The notes beneath the pieces were generated by a model. That model was not told the DNA's origin. It made no database searches and was given only the letters and a program-made list of their open reading frames with translations. From Spartobacteria bacterium (GTDB lineage: Bacteria; Verrucomicrobiota; Verrucomicrobiia; Chthoniobacterales; Terrimicrobiaceae), in contig CANKXQ010000061.1 of assembly GCA_947487745.1 (NCBI GenBank), positions 1 through 7,445 on the forward strand: DNA of 7,445 bases, given 5' to 3'. Of this stretch, positions 1-5,911 are shown in pieces (within the stretch, counting starts at the first letter, position 1; each line of letters opens with the position of its first letter). A program made the translations under genes and the position numbers.

Positions 1-993
1 GTTGCTGCCGGTGTCGAGGAAACACTCATTGTTAATGGTGAATCGATCTCCTATAAAAGCACTGATACAGTTCAAGATGTCTTAAACAGGATCAATGATT
101 CGAAAGCTGGAGTTACTGCACTATATGATCTGGCCTCAGGTCAGTTTTCTTTAACAAGCAAGGTCACAGGCAATGTGGCAATTACTGTTAGTGACTCTGG
201 TTCTGGAACCCTTGGAGCTGCAATGGGACTAGTAGGGCAGACGGCCTTGCTGGGAGCTGACGCCACATTTTCCATCAATGGTGGTGGAATACTCTCCAGC
301 CGCAGCAATACATTAGATGAAACGGCACACGGTATCGAAGGACTTAGCGTCACCGCGAATTCAATAGGTGAGCAGACTCTCACTGTTGCGGGCGACTATA
401 CGGCTGCCAAAGATTCCTTGAACGATTTCATTACCAAATACAACGCCGTTCAAAATGCGATTGAGAAATACACAAAAATTACGGTTAGTGGCGATAAAGT
501 GAGCTCTGCCATTCTGGCAGGGAATCGCGAACTTTCTTCTCTGTCCCGCTCGCTCAGAACGATGCTTTATCAAGCAGGCGATGGAATCACCGGCAGCGTT
601 CAGCGTCTCTCTGATCTTGGAATTAATTTCGCCGGCATCGAGCCAACGATTTCCCTGACGAAATCCAGCGCATTAGAGTCCAAACTCGCATCATCAGCTG
701 ATGATATTTATAAGTATTTTTCTACTGCTGATGGTGGCTTGATTGACCGTCTCGACACGCTTTTGAGTAGTTATGTTTCGGATTCGGGCAGTGCTTCGGG
801 TGGATTGAAGGCGCAACTCGATAGCATCACCAATCAGAATAAAAGCCTCGATAAACAAATCGAAGATGTCGAGCGGCGCCTAGCCTCACAGCGTTCCTTG
901 CTTGAAAGTTCCTTTATCGCCATGGAGCGGGCGCAGTCTGGCTTTCAGCAACAGTCGGCTTATCTGGCGAAAACCTTCAACAACTCAAAATAA
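1..993 (+). CDS. fliD: Flagellar hook-associated protein 2 (filament cap), 3' part
   Basis: The reading frame is open from the first base of the window to the TAA at 991-993, giving 330 residues; the start lies outside. FliD is secreted through the flagellar export apparatus and forms the cap at the filament tip, under which flagellin subunits fold and insert. The visible part has the features of the FliD C-terminal half: a region with ATFSINGGGILSSRSNTLDE and then HGIEGLSVTA (the 'sNti ... GvtlTl' pattern of the family), followed by a long region ending in an alpha-helical coiled coil (about residues 268-325, LKAQLDSITNQNKSLDKQIE, then AMERAQSGFQQQS). That C-terminal heptad-rich helix with a FxxME-like turn is typical of FliD. 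An internal ATG at 175 is not the start, because homologous sequence continues upstream of it. Nearby fliS and a FliT-like gene (FliT is the FliD chaperone) support the call. Base composition is visibly more AT-rich here than in the pdxA and acc parts of the window. Confidence 0.93.
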   Translation, partial: VAAGVEETLIVNGESISYKSTDTVQDVLNRINDSKAGVTALYDLASGQFSLTSKVTGNVAITVSDSGSGTLGAAMGLVGQTALLGADATFSINGGGILSSRSNTLDETAHGIEGLSVTANSIGEQTLTVAGDYTAAKDSLNDFITKYNAVQNAIEKYTKITVSGDKVSSAILAGNRELSSLSRSLRTMLYQAGDGITGSVQRLSDLGINFAGIEPTISLTKSSALESKLASSADDIYKYFSTADGGLIDRLDTLLSSYVSDSGSASGGLKAQLDSITNQNKSLDKQIEDVERRLASQRSLLESSFIAMERAQSGFQQQSAYLAKTFNNSK

Positions 994-997
994 TCAC

Positions 998-1024
998 TAA
1001 AGTTTTTTCAGGTTTATCCGATAG
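998..1024 (+). promoter_or_regulatory. Sigma-28 (FliA) promoter, near-consensus
   Basis: The sequence TAAAGTTT (998-1005), an 11-base spacer, then TCCGATAG (1017-1024) matches the known sigma-28 consensus TAAAGTTT-N11-GCCGATAA at all 8 positions of the -35 element and 6 of 8 of the -10 element, with the exact consensus spacing. It begins 5 bases after the fliD stop and points at the unknown gene starting at 1088, leaving roughly 55 bases of untranslated leader. Its position in a late flagellar cluster makes a chance match unlikely. It would put the unknown gene, and perhaps fliS and the FliT-like gene behind it, in the last class of flagellar expression. Confidence 0.8.
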
Positions 1025-1072
1025 TCCGACTTACAAAGTTACTTTTCAAACAACTAATTCAAACCAACACTC

Positions 1073-1080
1073 AGAAGGAG
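1073..1080 (+). promoter_or_regulatory. Strong Shine-Dalgarno for the unknown gene
   Basis: AGAAGGAG lies 7 bases before the ATG at 1088, close to ideal spacing, and the bases between are A/T only. It is the only canonical ribosome-binding site before any start in this window, and it fixes the start of the unknown 127-residue gene. Confidence 0.8.
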
Positions 1081-1087
1081 AAATAAA

Positions 1088-1471
1088 ATGAATAACGTGC
1101 ACCCCATTCTGCCACAAACCTCACCGGTTTGGCCAGAAGTCAACGCGGCGACTGCAAAAAACAATATGTCATCGCCACAAGTCGGAGCCACCGAGCTTCC
1201 TATACGCGACTCAGTCATTGCCGCAGGTAAAGCCGAGTTGCTTAACAAAAAATCCGTCACCGATAGCTTGGAAGCTCCGTATCGTGAAATGGTGCGGGAG
1301 TGGCAAAATAGCCAGACCGAGGTGCGTCCTGGTCAGGTTACCAAAGCCATCAATTGGAATCTCGACCCGACTTATCCCTCTTTGAATGTCTTGAATGGCA
1401 TTGCCTCAATGCTTGTTGGGTCGGTGCTCAACGATTCCGGGTCAAATCTCAAGGGACAAATCACTCCTTAA
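1088..1471 (+). CDS. Unrecognised 127-residue protein in flagellar cluster
   Basis: I do not recognise this protein. It starts at an ATG with a strong Shine-Dalgarno and ends at TAA 1469-1471. There is no signal peptide and no convincing membrane segment. The N-terminal half (residues about 1-55) is rich in Asn, Ala, Ser, Thr and Pro and looks disordered. The C-terminal half (about 56-120) looks more folded: an amphipathic stretch EAPYREMVREWQNS, then RPGQVTKAINWNLDPTYPSL, then a hydrophobic helix-like stretch NVLNGIASMLVGSVL. It lies between fliD and fliS, downstream of a sigma-28 promoter, so it is probably a late flagellar protein. It lacks the FlaG motif often found beside fliD. A small late-class protein with a structured C-terminal third recalls FlgM-like anti-sigma factors, but I see no clear FlgM motif and do not claim it. 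A secreted substrate or chaperone is equally possible. That it is a real gene is well supported; its function is unknown. Confidence 0.75.
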   Translation: MNNVHPILPQTSPVWPEVNAATAKNNMSSPQVGATELPIRDSVIAAGKAELLNKKSVTDSLEAPYREMVREWQNSQTEVRPGQVTKAINWNLDPTYPSLNVLNGIASMLVGSVLNDSGSNLKGQITP

Positions 1472-1477
1472 AAAACT

Positions 1478-1516
1478 GTTGAAATTCCCTTTGGATATTA
1501 TACTTTAGTTGAAATT
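1478..1516 (+). repeat. Direct repeat GTTGAAATT in the fliS leader
   Basis: GTTGAAATT occurs at 1478-1486 and again at 1508-1516, exactly 30 bases apart (about three helical turns). A third TTGAAAT begins at 1525, where its TTG is the fliS start codon. The 53-base gap is AT-rich and contains TATACT at 1499-1504, a possible -10 element. The nearest -35-like hexamer, TTGAAA at 1479-1484, is only 14 bases away, so any sigma-70 promoter here would be poor. The repeats could be a binding site or chance in AT-rich DNA. Confidence 0.35.
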
Positions 1517-1524
1517 TCTCCGTT

Positions 1525-1968
1525 TTGAAATCCAATAATCCTCTCAACATCTATCGTAAAACAGCTGCGACAACAGCATCTCCGGGAGAGTTGGTCTTGA
1601 TGCTTTTCGATGGAGCCCTACGCTTCATGGCAGCTGCGGAGTTGGGTTTCAACGAAGAAAATTTCGCACGCCAAAACGAGCAAATTCACAATAACATTCA
1701 GCGCACGCAGGCAATCATCACAGAGCTTCAGGCCACGCTGAACATGGAAAAAGGTGGAGAGTTTTCCGAGAATCTTTACCGCTTGTATGACTTCATGCAG
1801 GAGCATCTCAATCAAGCCAACCGCGAAAAAAGCCGCGAAAAAATCAAAACAGTTGCTGCCTTCATGCAGGATATTCGCGATGCATGGGCTCAAATGCTCC
1901 TTCAGAATGCAGCAGAGCAAGCCGCGGCGACCGGAGCCCCTGCTCATGGCCTCGGCGCGAAATGCTGA
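1525..1968 (+). CDS. fliS: Flagellin export chaperone FliS
   Basis: FliS binds the C-terminus of newly made flagellin in the cytoplasm, stops it polymerising early and delivers it to the flagellar export gate. The 147-residue product has the family signature at its start: NIYRKTAATTASPGELVLML followed by FDGALRFM (residues 8-35), matching the usual 'Y..t.v.tasp..Ll.mLydga..f'. The rest fits the FliS helical bundle, including residues 82-97 (ENLYRLYDFMQEHLNQ). The C-terminal tail (about 128-147) is Ala/Gly-rich and probably disordered. The start is TTG at 1525: a stop at 1510-1512 blocks upstream extension, and the next ATG (1600) would remove the signature. There is no clear Shine-Dalgarno, so initiation may be weak. 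The end overlaps the following gene as ATGCTGA (ATG at 1962, TGA at 1966-1968), which suggests translational coupling. Confidence 0.92.
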   Translation: MKSNNPLNIYRKTAATTASPGELVLMLFDGALRFMAAAELGFNEENFARQNEQIHNNIQRTQAIITELQATLNMEKGGEFSENLYRLYDFMQEHLNQANREKSREKIKTVAAFMQDIRDAWAQMLLQNAAEQAAATGAPAHGLGAKC

Positions 1969-2378
1969 TTAGAAAACCTCAGCCAAAAGCGGAAGAGGGC
2001 TTGCCGGATCGCTTGGAGAAGCTTCTATCGCTCTACGAAAAAAACCTCCGCTTGGAGGTTTTTTTTATTGGGAGAAAAGACATCGAAAGCCTCTTGGATA
2101 TTTTGCCCGCGCAGGGAGACTTGATCAACGCACTTACTCCCATGCTTTCTGATTTGCTTCTTCCGCCTGCTCAAGCCGAGGCTTTGCAAAAACGCCTTGA
2201 GGCGGCGGATGCTCTTCGCGAATCCAATAAGCAAACATTGGAGCAAGCGATGCAGGAAGTGAGTTCAGAATTGGAGCAAATGAGCGGCGCCCGCCAGCGC
2301 ATCCGCCAAATGCGCCAACTCTCCAAGTCGATGTATCAGGAATCAAACGAGCCTGCCCGTTTGCAAAATTGGGCTTAG
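1962..2378 (+). CDS. FliT/FlgN-like flagellar export chaperone, probable
   Basis: This is a 138-residue, almost entirely alpha-helical protein with no membrane segment. Residues 15-47 (PDRLEKLLSLYEK, then GRKDIESLLDIL) resemble the first helix of FliT/FlgN-type chaperones, which contains a 'L..Ll..e......D.e.L..ll' pattern. Residues about 74-125 form a long charged coiled coil. FliT keeps the cap protein FliD unfolded before export; FlgN does the same for the hook-junction proteins. The position immediately after fliS, as in many genomes, favours FliT, but sequence alone does not separate the two and I leave the symbol blank. The ATG at 1962 overlaps the fliS stop and is preferred over the in-frame ATG at 1884, which would extend the protein through the fliS frame. 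No Shine-Dalgarno is seen, so translation may depend on ribosomes finishing fliS. A terminator-like hairpin falls on codons 26-35. Confidence 0.65.
   Translation: MLIRKPQPKAEEGLPDRLEKLLSLYEKNLRLEVFFIGRKDIESLLDILPAQGDLINALTPMLSDLLLPPAQAEALQKRLEAADALRESNKQTLEQAMQEVSSELEQMSGARQRIRQMRQLSKSMYQESNEPARLQNWA
2038..2066 (+). terminator. Terminator-like hairpin inside the FliT-like frame
   Basis: AAAAAAACCTCC (2038-2049), loop GCTT (2050-2053), then GGAGGTTTTTTTT (2054-2066). The two 12-base arms are perfectly complementary, giving five G/C pairs extended by seven A-T pairs, followed at once by a run of eight T. This has the layout of an intrinsic terminator and, with the A-run on the other side, could work in either direction. 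It begins 70 bases after the fliS stop but lies inside the open downstream frame (EKNLRLEVFF). Its role is inference: either termination or attenuation after fliS, relieved when ribosomes translate through it, or a structure of no consequence. The GC core is only five pairs, so strength is uncertain. Confidence 0.6.
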
Positions 2379-2411
2379 CACTGCGGCACTTCGTTGAGAT
2401 TTCATAGGATC

Positions 2412-3287
2412 ATGAGTGCCAGACCGCTACGCATTGGAATGACGCTGGGTGATCCGGCTGGGATTGGGCCTGAGGTTGTTTCTGCGGCACTGGGGTCTAT
2501 CCAGCTTCCGGAGGGAATTTGTGTGGATGTGATTGGTTCGAGCGAGGGGCACACTGTGGGCAAACCGACGGATGCTTCAGCGCGCGCGGCGGTAGATGCC
2601 ATGGAGGCGGCGGCGCGGCGTTTGTTGGCTGGTGAAATCCAGGCTGTCGTGACCGGGCCTGTCTGCAAGCATGCTCTTCATCGCGTGGGCTTCGAATTTC
2701 CAGGTCAGACCGAGTTTTTTGCGGCGAGGGCCGGAGTGGAGGATTTTGCGATGTGTCTGACTGGTGGGGCGCTGACTGTGGCACTTGTTACGGCGCATGT
2801 GCCGCTGGCAAAGGTGCCGGGAATGCTCAGCGAGGCGGAAATCGTTCGCGTGGGATGCCTGCTGCAGGATTTTTTGATTCTGAGAGGCAAAAAAAATCCA
2901 CGCATTGCTGTGGCTGGGTTAAACCCTCATGCGGGCGAGCAGGGCGACATGGGGCGCGAGGAAATCGATATCATCGCACCTGCGGTCGCTTGTTTAAGCC
3001 AGATGGGCAAATTCGTGGGGCCTCTGCCGCCGGACACGCTTTTTCACAGGGCCGTGGAGGGGGATTTCGACGGAGTGCTCTGCATATATCACGACCAGGG
3101 GTTGATCCCGCTGAAGCTGCATGCGTTTCACGAAGGTGTGAATGTGACGCTTGGTTTACCTTTTGTTCGCACGAGTCCCGATCATGGCACGGCCTTCGAT
3201 ATCGCGGGTCGCGGGATTGCTAGGCCTGACAGCATGAGGCAGGCGATTCAACTCGCGGTGGAGTTGGTAATGGCGCGGTCGGTTTAG
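2412..3287 (+). CDS. pdxA: 4-hydroxythreonine-4-phosphate dehydrogenase, compact
   Basis: PdxA is a cytoplasmic dimeric enzyme that oxidises 4-phosphohydroxy-L-threonine with NAD(P); the product is condensed by PdxJ to pyridoxine phosphate. Family motifs are in order: GDPAGIGPEV (13-22), TGPVCK (81-86), PGQTEFF (97-103), TAHVPL (127-132), NPHAGE (171-176), YHDQG (226-230) and RTSPDHGTA (253-261). The three metal-binding histidines are present (H129, H173, H227), as are substrate residues equivalent to E. coli K274, N283 and R292 (K235, N244, R253), with identical spacing. Two oddities: the usual substrate-contacting His of 'GHTE' is Gln99, and the N-terminal domain is about 37 residues shorter than in E. 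coli, the loss falling around residues 43-60. The length is 291 residues against 329. I chose the ATG at 2412 because the conserved start RIGMTLGDP follows closely; a TTG at 2394 would add six residues. The gene lies 33 bases after the FliT-like stop. Confidence 0.92.
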   Translation: MSARPLRIGMTLGDPAGIGPEVVSAALGSIQLPEGICVDVIGSSEGHTVGKPTDASARAAVDAMEAAARRLLAGEIQAVVTGPVCKHALHRVGFEFPGQTEFFAARAGVEDFAMCLTGGALTVALVTAHVPLAKVPGMLSEAEIVRVGCLLQDFLILRGKKNPRIAVAGLNPHAGEQGDMGREEIDIIAPAVACLSQMGKFVGPLPPDTLFHRAVEGDFDGVLCIYHDQGLIPLKLHAFHEGVNVTLGLPFVRTSPDHGTAFDIAGRGIARPDSMRQAIQLAVELVMARSV

Positions 3288-3835
3288 GCAACCGGTCGGA
3301 TGAGGCGCTGGATGTCATCTGCGAAATCCATGCGATCTTCGGGAATGGCGCGGTCGATGTAGAGGATGCCCTGGGTGTGGTCGAGTTCGTGCTGGACGGC
3401 GCGGGCCAGGAGGCCATCGGCTTCGAATTCGATGGTGGATCCATCGATGCCGAGGGCTTTGACTCGAACCGAGAGTTGGCGTGAGACATTGGCCGAGAGT
3501 TCCGGGAAACTCAGGCAGCCTTCGCTCTCGGTGTGGATTCTTCCAAAAGTCTCCACCTCGGCGTTGAGGAGCACGAGGGGCATGAGGGATTCGAAATCGG
3601 CGCGCTTGCCCCGGATGCGCATGGCGCTGGGGCGCTTTTTGATTTGAGGAACATCGAGGACGAACATTTGCAGCGGCATGCCGACTTGCTGGGCGGCGAG
3701 TCCCAACCCCTCGGCTCCCCGCATGGTCTCGATCATGTCCAAAGCGAGTTGGCGGATTGAGTCGTCAATCTGGTCGACACGGGCTCCAGGCGTGCGGAGG
3801 GCTGGGTGGTCAAAAGTGGTGATTTCGAGGATCAT
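3284..3835 (-). CDS. def: Peptide deformylase
   Basis: Def removes the formyl group from the N-terminal methionine of new proteins, using a bound metal ion, usually Fe(II). The 183-residue protein has all three family motifs: GLGLAAQQVG (43-52; Gln50 is catalytic), EGCLSFP (105-111; Cys107 binds metal) and VQHELDH (147-153; His149 and His153 bind metal, Glu150 is the general base). Residue 49 is Gln, where Pro or Thr is usual. Relative to E. coli there is an insertion between about residues 64 and 85 (basic, KKRPS and RGKRAD), and the usual 'NPE' after it reads NAE. It is the last gene of the tonB-like > exbB > exbD run; its ATG overlaps the exbD stop by four bases (ATGA), so translation is probably coupled. 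Its stop overlaps the end of pdxA, which converges from the other strand. No Shine-Dalgarno is visible. Confidence 0.93.
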   Translation of the reverse strand: MILEITTFDHPALRTPGARVDQIDDSIRQLALDMIETMRGAEGLGLAAQQVGMPLQMFVLDVPQIKKRPSAMRIRGKRADFESLMPLVLLNAEVETFGRIHTESEGCLSFPELSANVSRQLSVRVKALGIDGSTIEFEADGLLARAVQHELDHTQGILYIDRAIPEDRMDFADDIQRLIRPVA

Positions 3836-4251
3836 TTTGCGGAGTCGGGTTGGGTAAAGGCCGGCACATCGCGGAGACCGGCGGCTTTGAGTGAGTCGAG
3901 GATTTTTACTACGGTGCCGAAAGGGGCCTCCCGGTCGGCTTGCATGGCAATGCCTCGGCTTGGCTGGGTTTCCCGGATGTTTTGCAAGGCGGCTGTGAGA
4001 TTTTCGATGGTCACGGGTTTGTCATCCAGCGTGATTTCCTTTTCAGACTTCACTCTCAGCACGGCGGGTTCTTTCTGCGCGGCGGCAGCGGTTTCGGCGG
4101 ATTTGGAATCGGGCAGGTTGATCTGCAGCTGGGGCTGGGGCTTTCGGAAGTTTGTGGTGACGATGAAAAAAATCAGCAGGATTGCCAAAATATCGATGAG
4201 CGAAACGATATTGATGAACGGGCTGCGGCGTTTTCGGGTGTAGAACTGCAT
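3832..4251 (-). CDS. exbD: ExbD/TolR-type biopolymer transport protein
   Basis: ExbD is the small partner of the ExbB proton channel; its single transmembrane helix carries the aspartate that is protonated during energy transfer to TonB. The 139-residue protein has a basic cytoplasmic N-terminus (residues 1-11), one transmembrane helix (about 13-32, NIVSLIDILAILLIFFIVTT) with the conserved Asp at residue 20, an Ala/Lys-rich linker (about 38-62), and a periplasmic domain (about 63-130) containing TLDDKPVTIENL and APFGTVVKILDSLKAAG as in the family. I chose the ATG at 4251, 13 bases after the exbB stop; an in-frame ATG at 4362 would add 37 residues that merely run through exbB. TolR is the alternative, but the neighbouring TonB-like gene favours ExbD. 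Confidence 0.88.
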   Translation of the reverse strand: MQFYTRKRRSPFINIVSLIDILAILLIFFIVTTNFRKPQPQLQINLPDSKSAETAAAAQKEPAVLRVKSEKEITLDDKPVTIENLTAALQNIRETQPSRGIAMQADREAPFGTVVKILDSLKAAGLRDVPAFTQPDSAK

Positions 4252-4264
4252 TTCGCTCAGGCGG

Positions 4265-4891
4265 CTATTGAGGTTGGTAGAGCTTGGCGAGCAGGCTGGC
4301 GGTGATGGATTCCATCTCGACGGCCAGCATTTCAATCCGGCGTTGAAAATAGCTGTGGGCAATCAGGCTTGGCACGGCCACGGCGAGTCCGGCAATAGTG
4401 GTATTCAGGGCTTCGGAAATGCCTCGCGCCACCTGCACGGGATCGCCGTTGTTTCCGAGTGTGGCGAAAATACCCACGAGGCCGGAGAGTGTTCCAAGGA
4501 GACCGAGGAGCGGACCAGTGCCAGTGGCAATTTCTAGAATGACGAGGCCTTTTTCCATGCGGGCGATCTCGTGTCTCGCGCAGGTCTGGACAGCTTCGAG
4601 ATTCTCGGATTTTGACCAGTTCAGATGCGAGATGAGTGTCGAAAGAATGAGCGAGATGGCCGAGGGATGCCGCTTCATTTCCTCCTGCAGGGACTGGAGG
4701 GTGTGTCCAGGGCGCAGGTCATCGACGGCTTCCGCGACCTGTCTGGGAATAATCGCACTCTCCCGTAGTCTCCATGCGCGCAGAAAAATTGCGGTGAGGG
4801 TTACTATCGAAAGTAAAACCAGCAGCACCATGAAGGGGCCGCCTTTTTCGAAAAAATCGGCAATCGCCGAAAGCGTCGTTTGAGATGTCAT
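4265..4891 (-). CDS. exbB: ExbB/TolQ/MotA-family proton channel protein
   Basis: ExbB forms the inner-membrane channel that lets protons through to energise a TonB-type protein. The 208-residue sequence has three predicted transmembrane helices: about 19-38, 117-142 and 160-180. The region after the first holds a cytoplasmic loop (about 40-115), as expected. The family core is clear at 120-185: EIATGTGPLLGLLGTLSGLV, then ARGISEALNTTIAGLAVAVP and HSYFQRRIE. It is shorter than E. coli ExbB (244), mostly because it lacks extra N-terminal sequence. The ATG at 4891 shares its A with the stop of the upstream tonB-like gene (TGATG), so the two are likely translationally coupled; no Shine-Dalgarno precedes it. 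TolQ cannot be excluded by sequence alone. Confidence 0.9.
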   Translation of the reverse strand: MTSQTTLSAIADFFEKGGPFMVLLVLLSIVTLTAIFLRAWRLRESAIIPRQVAEAVDDLRPGHTLQSLQEEMKRHPSAISLILSTLISHLNWSKSENLEAVQTCARHEIARMEKGLVILEIATGTGPLLGLLGTLSGLVGIFATLGNNGDPVQVARGISEALNTTIAGLAVAVPSLIAHSYFQRRIEMLAVEMESITASLLAKLYQPQ

Positions 4892-5853
4892 CAGTGACCA
4901 ATGATCGTAAACGAGAAGTCGATTTCGAGGCGACCGTTTTCGATCAGCTTGGCGACTTCCGGCGGCATGGGAGGGACTTCAGCCTGCACCACCGAGGCCA
5001 GACTCACGGAGGCGAAGCTCTCATTCGAGGAGTTCGATAGCACCTGTGGGGATTTGATTTTCCCCTCGGGTGTCACGGTGAAGCGGATATCCACCGTTCC
5101 GATGTTCAGCAGGCCCATCTGGGAATTCACATAGTAATACCATCTTGAGCCGATGGCGTCGGAGACCTGTTTTTTATAGCGCCCCAGTGGTGTGGCATTC
5201 GCTTCCAGCGAGGCTTTGCCACGGTTTGAGACATTGCCGCGCAAGCGAGTCACGCGGGTTTCTGGCTGGAAGCCCGATTCCGAGCTCTGGCTGGGGCGGG
5301 TTGCTGTTTTCGACTTTTGGGCCTGCGTTGGCTTGGGAGTTGGCTTCGGCGCTTCAAGGAGAGCCAGATCGGTCTCCATACGCGGGGTGGGGGAGGCCTC
5401 GGCTTCCGGCGAGGATTGCTCTGCGGCTTGCGCGACAGGCATTGCTTCAGCGGGCTTCTGACCTGCGGCGTAACGCTGGTCGCGCAGGTCGAGGCTCTGG
5501 TCCTCGCGGCCTTCGAGGGATGGCATCATCTCTTGGCCCGTGGGCGGGGCTTCGCTGGCTGCGATGGAATCATTGTCCGATTCGAATGCCGCGTCCTTGT
5601 TTGGTTTTTTCTCCAATTTTTCCTGAGGCGGAGTGCTCACAAATCTCGGCGCGGCTTTCGGCGCGGCCGGCATGGGGAGAATGGTGAGCTGAGGAGGTTC
5701 CTCGAGTGCGTGGGATTTTTCCTTGGGTATGGGACTTTTTAAAATGACAAAAGCCACCGCCAGCAGAAAAAAAAGATGGAGCAGCAGCGAGGCCAGAAAA
5801 GCCGCAGCAGTCTCCCAGCGCGACGTATTTCTCCTCATGCCCACTGAATTCAT
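4891..5853 (-). CDS. TonB/TolA-like energy transducer
   Basis: This 320-residue protein probably spans the periplasm and passes energy from ExbB/ExbD to outer-membrane receptors. It has a short basic N-terminus, one transmembrane anchor (about 17-38) and a long low-complexity Pro/Ala/Glu/Lys/Ser linker (about 40-215, including KPTPKPT near 170). A folded C-terminal domain (about 222-320) reads RYKKQVSDAIGSRWYYYV, then TVDIRFTVTPEGKI, VLSNSSNESFASVSL and PPMPPEV. The anchor contains Ser22-x3-His26, the same Ser/His spacing that is essential in the E. coli TonB helix for coupling to ExbB/ExbD. The C-terminal domain follows the TonB/TolA pattern (Y...V...I...W, beta strands, 'G.v....v..SS....') but is not classical TonB, so I give no symbol. 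The start could be the ATG at 5853 or 5838; neither has a Shine-Dalgarno. It leads the operon and diverges from accB. Confidence 0.8.
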   Translation of the reverse strand: MNSVGMRRNTSRWETAAAFLASLLLHLFFLLAVAFVILKSPIPKEKSHALEEPPQLTILPMPAAPKAAPRFVSTPPQEKLEKKPNKDAAFESDNDSIAASEAPPTGQEMMPSLEGREDQSLDLRDQRYAAGQKPAEAMPVAQAAEQSSPEAEASPTPRMETDLALLEAPKPTPKPTQAQKSKTATRPSQSSESGFQPETRVTRLRGNVSNRGKASLEANATPLGRYKKQVSDAIGSRWYYYVNSQMGLLNIGTVDIRFTVTPEGKIKSPQVLSNSSNESFASVSLASVVQAEVPPMPPEVAKLIENGRLEIDFSFTIIGH

Positions 5854-5895
5854 CCGGGCAGGTTAGTCCCAGTTCGCGCACTCGGCAATTCCATG

Positions 5896-5911
5896 TCTTG
5901 ACCGGGCAAGA
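5896..5911. repeat. Imperfect palindrome over the accB -35 region
   Basis: TCTTGACCGGGCAAGA is a 16-base inverted repeat with seven of eight pairs matching. It contains the TTGACC proposed as the accB -35 element, so a protein binding here could block transcription. No known operator is recognised; it could be chance. Confidence 0.4.

Noticed and set aside
994..1072. Terminator after fliD
   Set aside because: There is a T-run at 1003-1008, but no hairpin precedes it; the T-run is part of the sigma-28 element.
1884..1961. Longer start for the FliT-like gene at the ATG at 1884
   Set aside because: It would add 26 residues running through the fliS frame with unnatural composition; the ATG at 1962 overlapping the fliS stop fits operon coupling better.
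2753..3223. A 156-residue + strand frame within pdxA
   Set aside because: It is out of frame with a clear pdxA whose motifs run through the same bases; its Cys/Gly/Arg-rich composition is typical of a shadow.
4252..4362. Longer start for exbD
   Set aside because: The added 37 residues overlap exbB and do not resemble ExbD, which normally begins a few residues before its basic stretch and membrane helix.
5145..5687. A 180-residue open frame on the + strand opposite the tonB-like gene
   Set aside because: It is antisense to the Pro/Ala-rich linker and is Arg/Trp/Gly-rich, as expected for a shadow frame.
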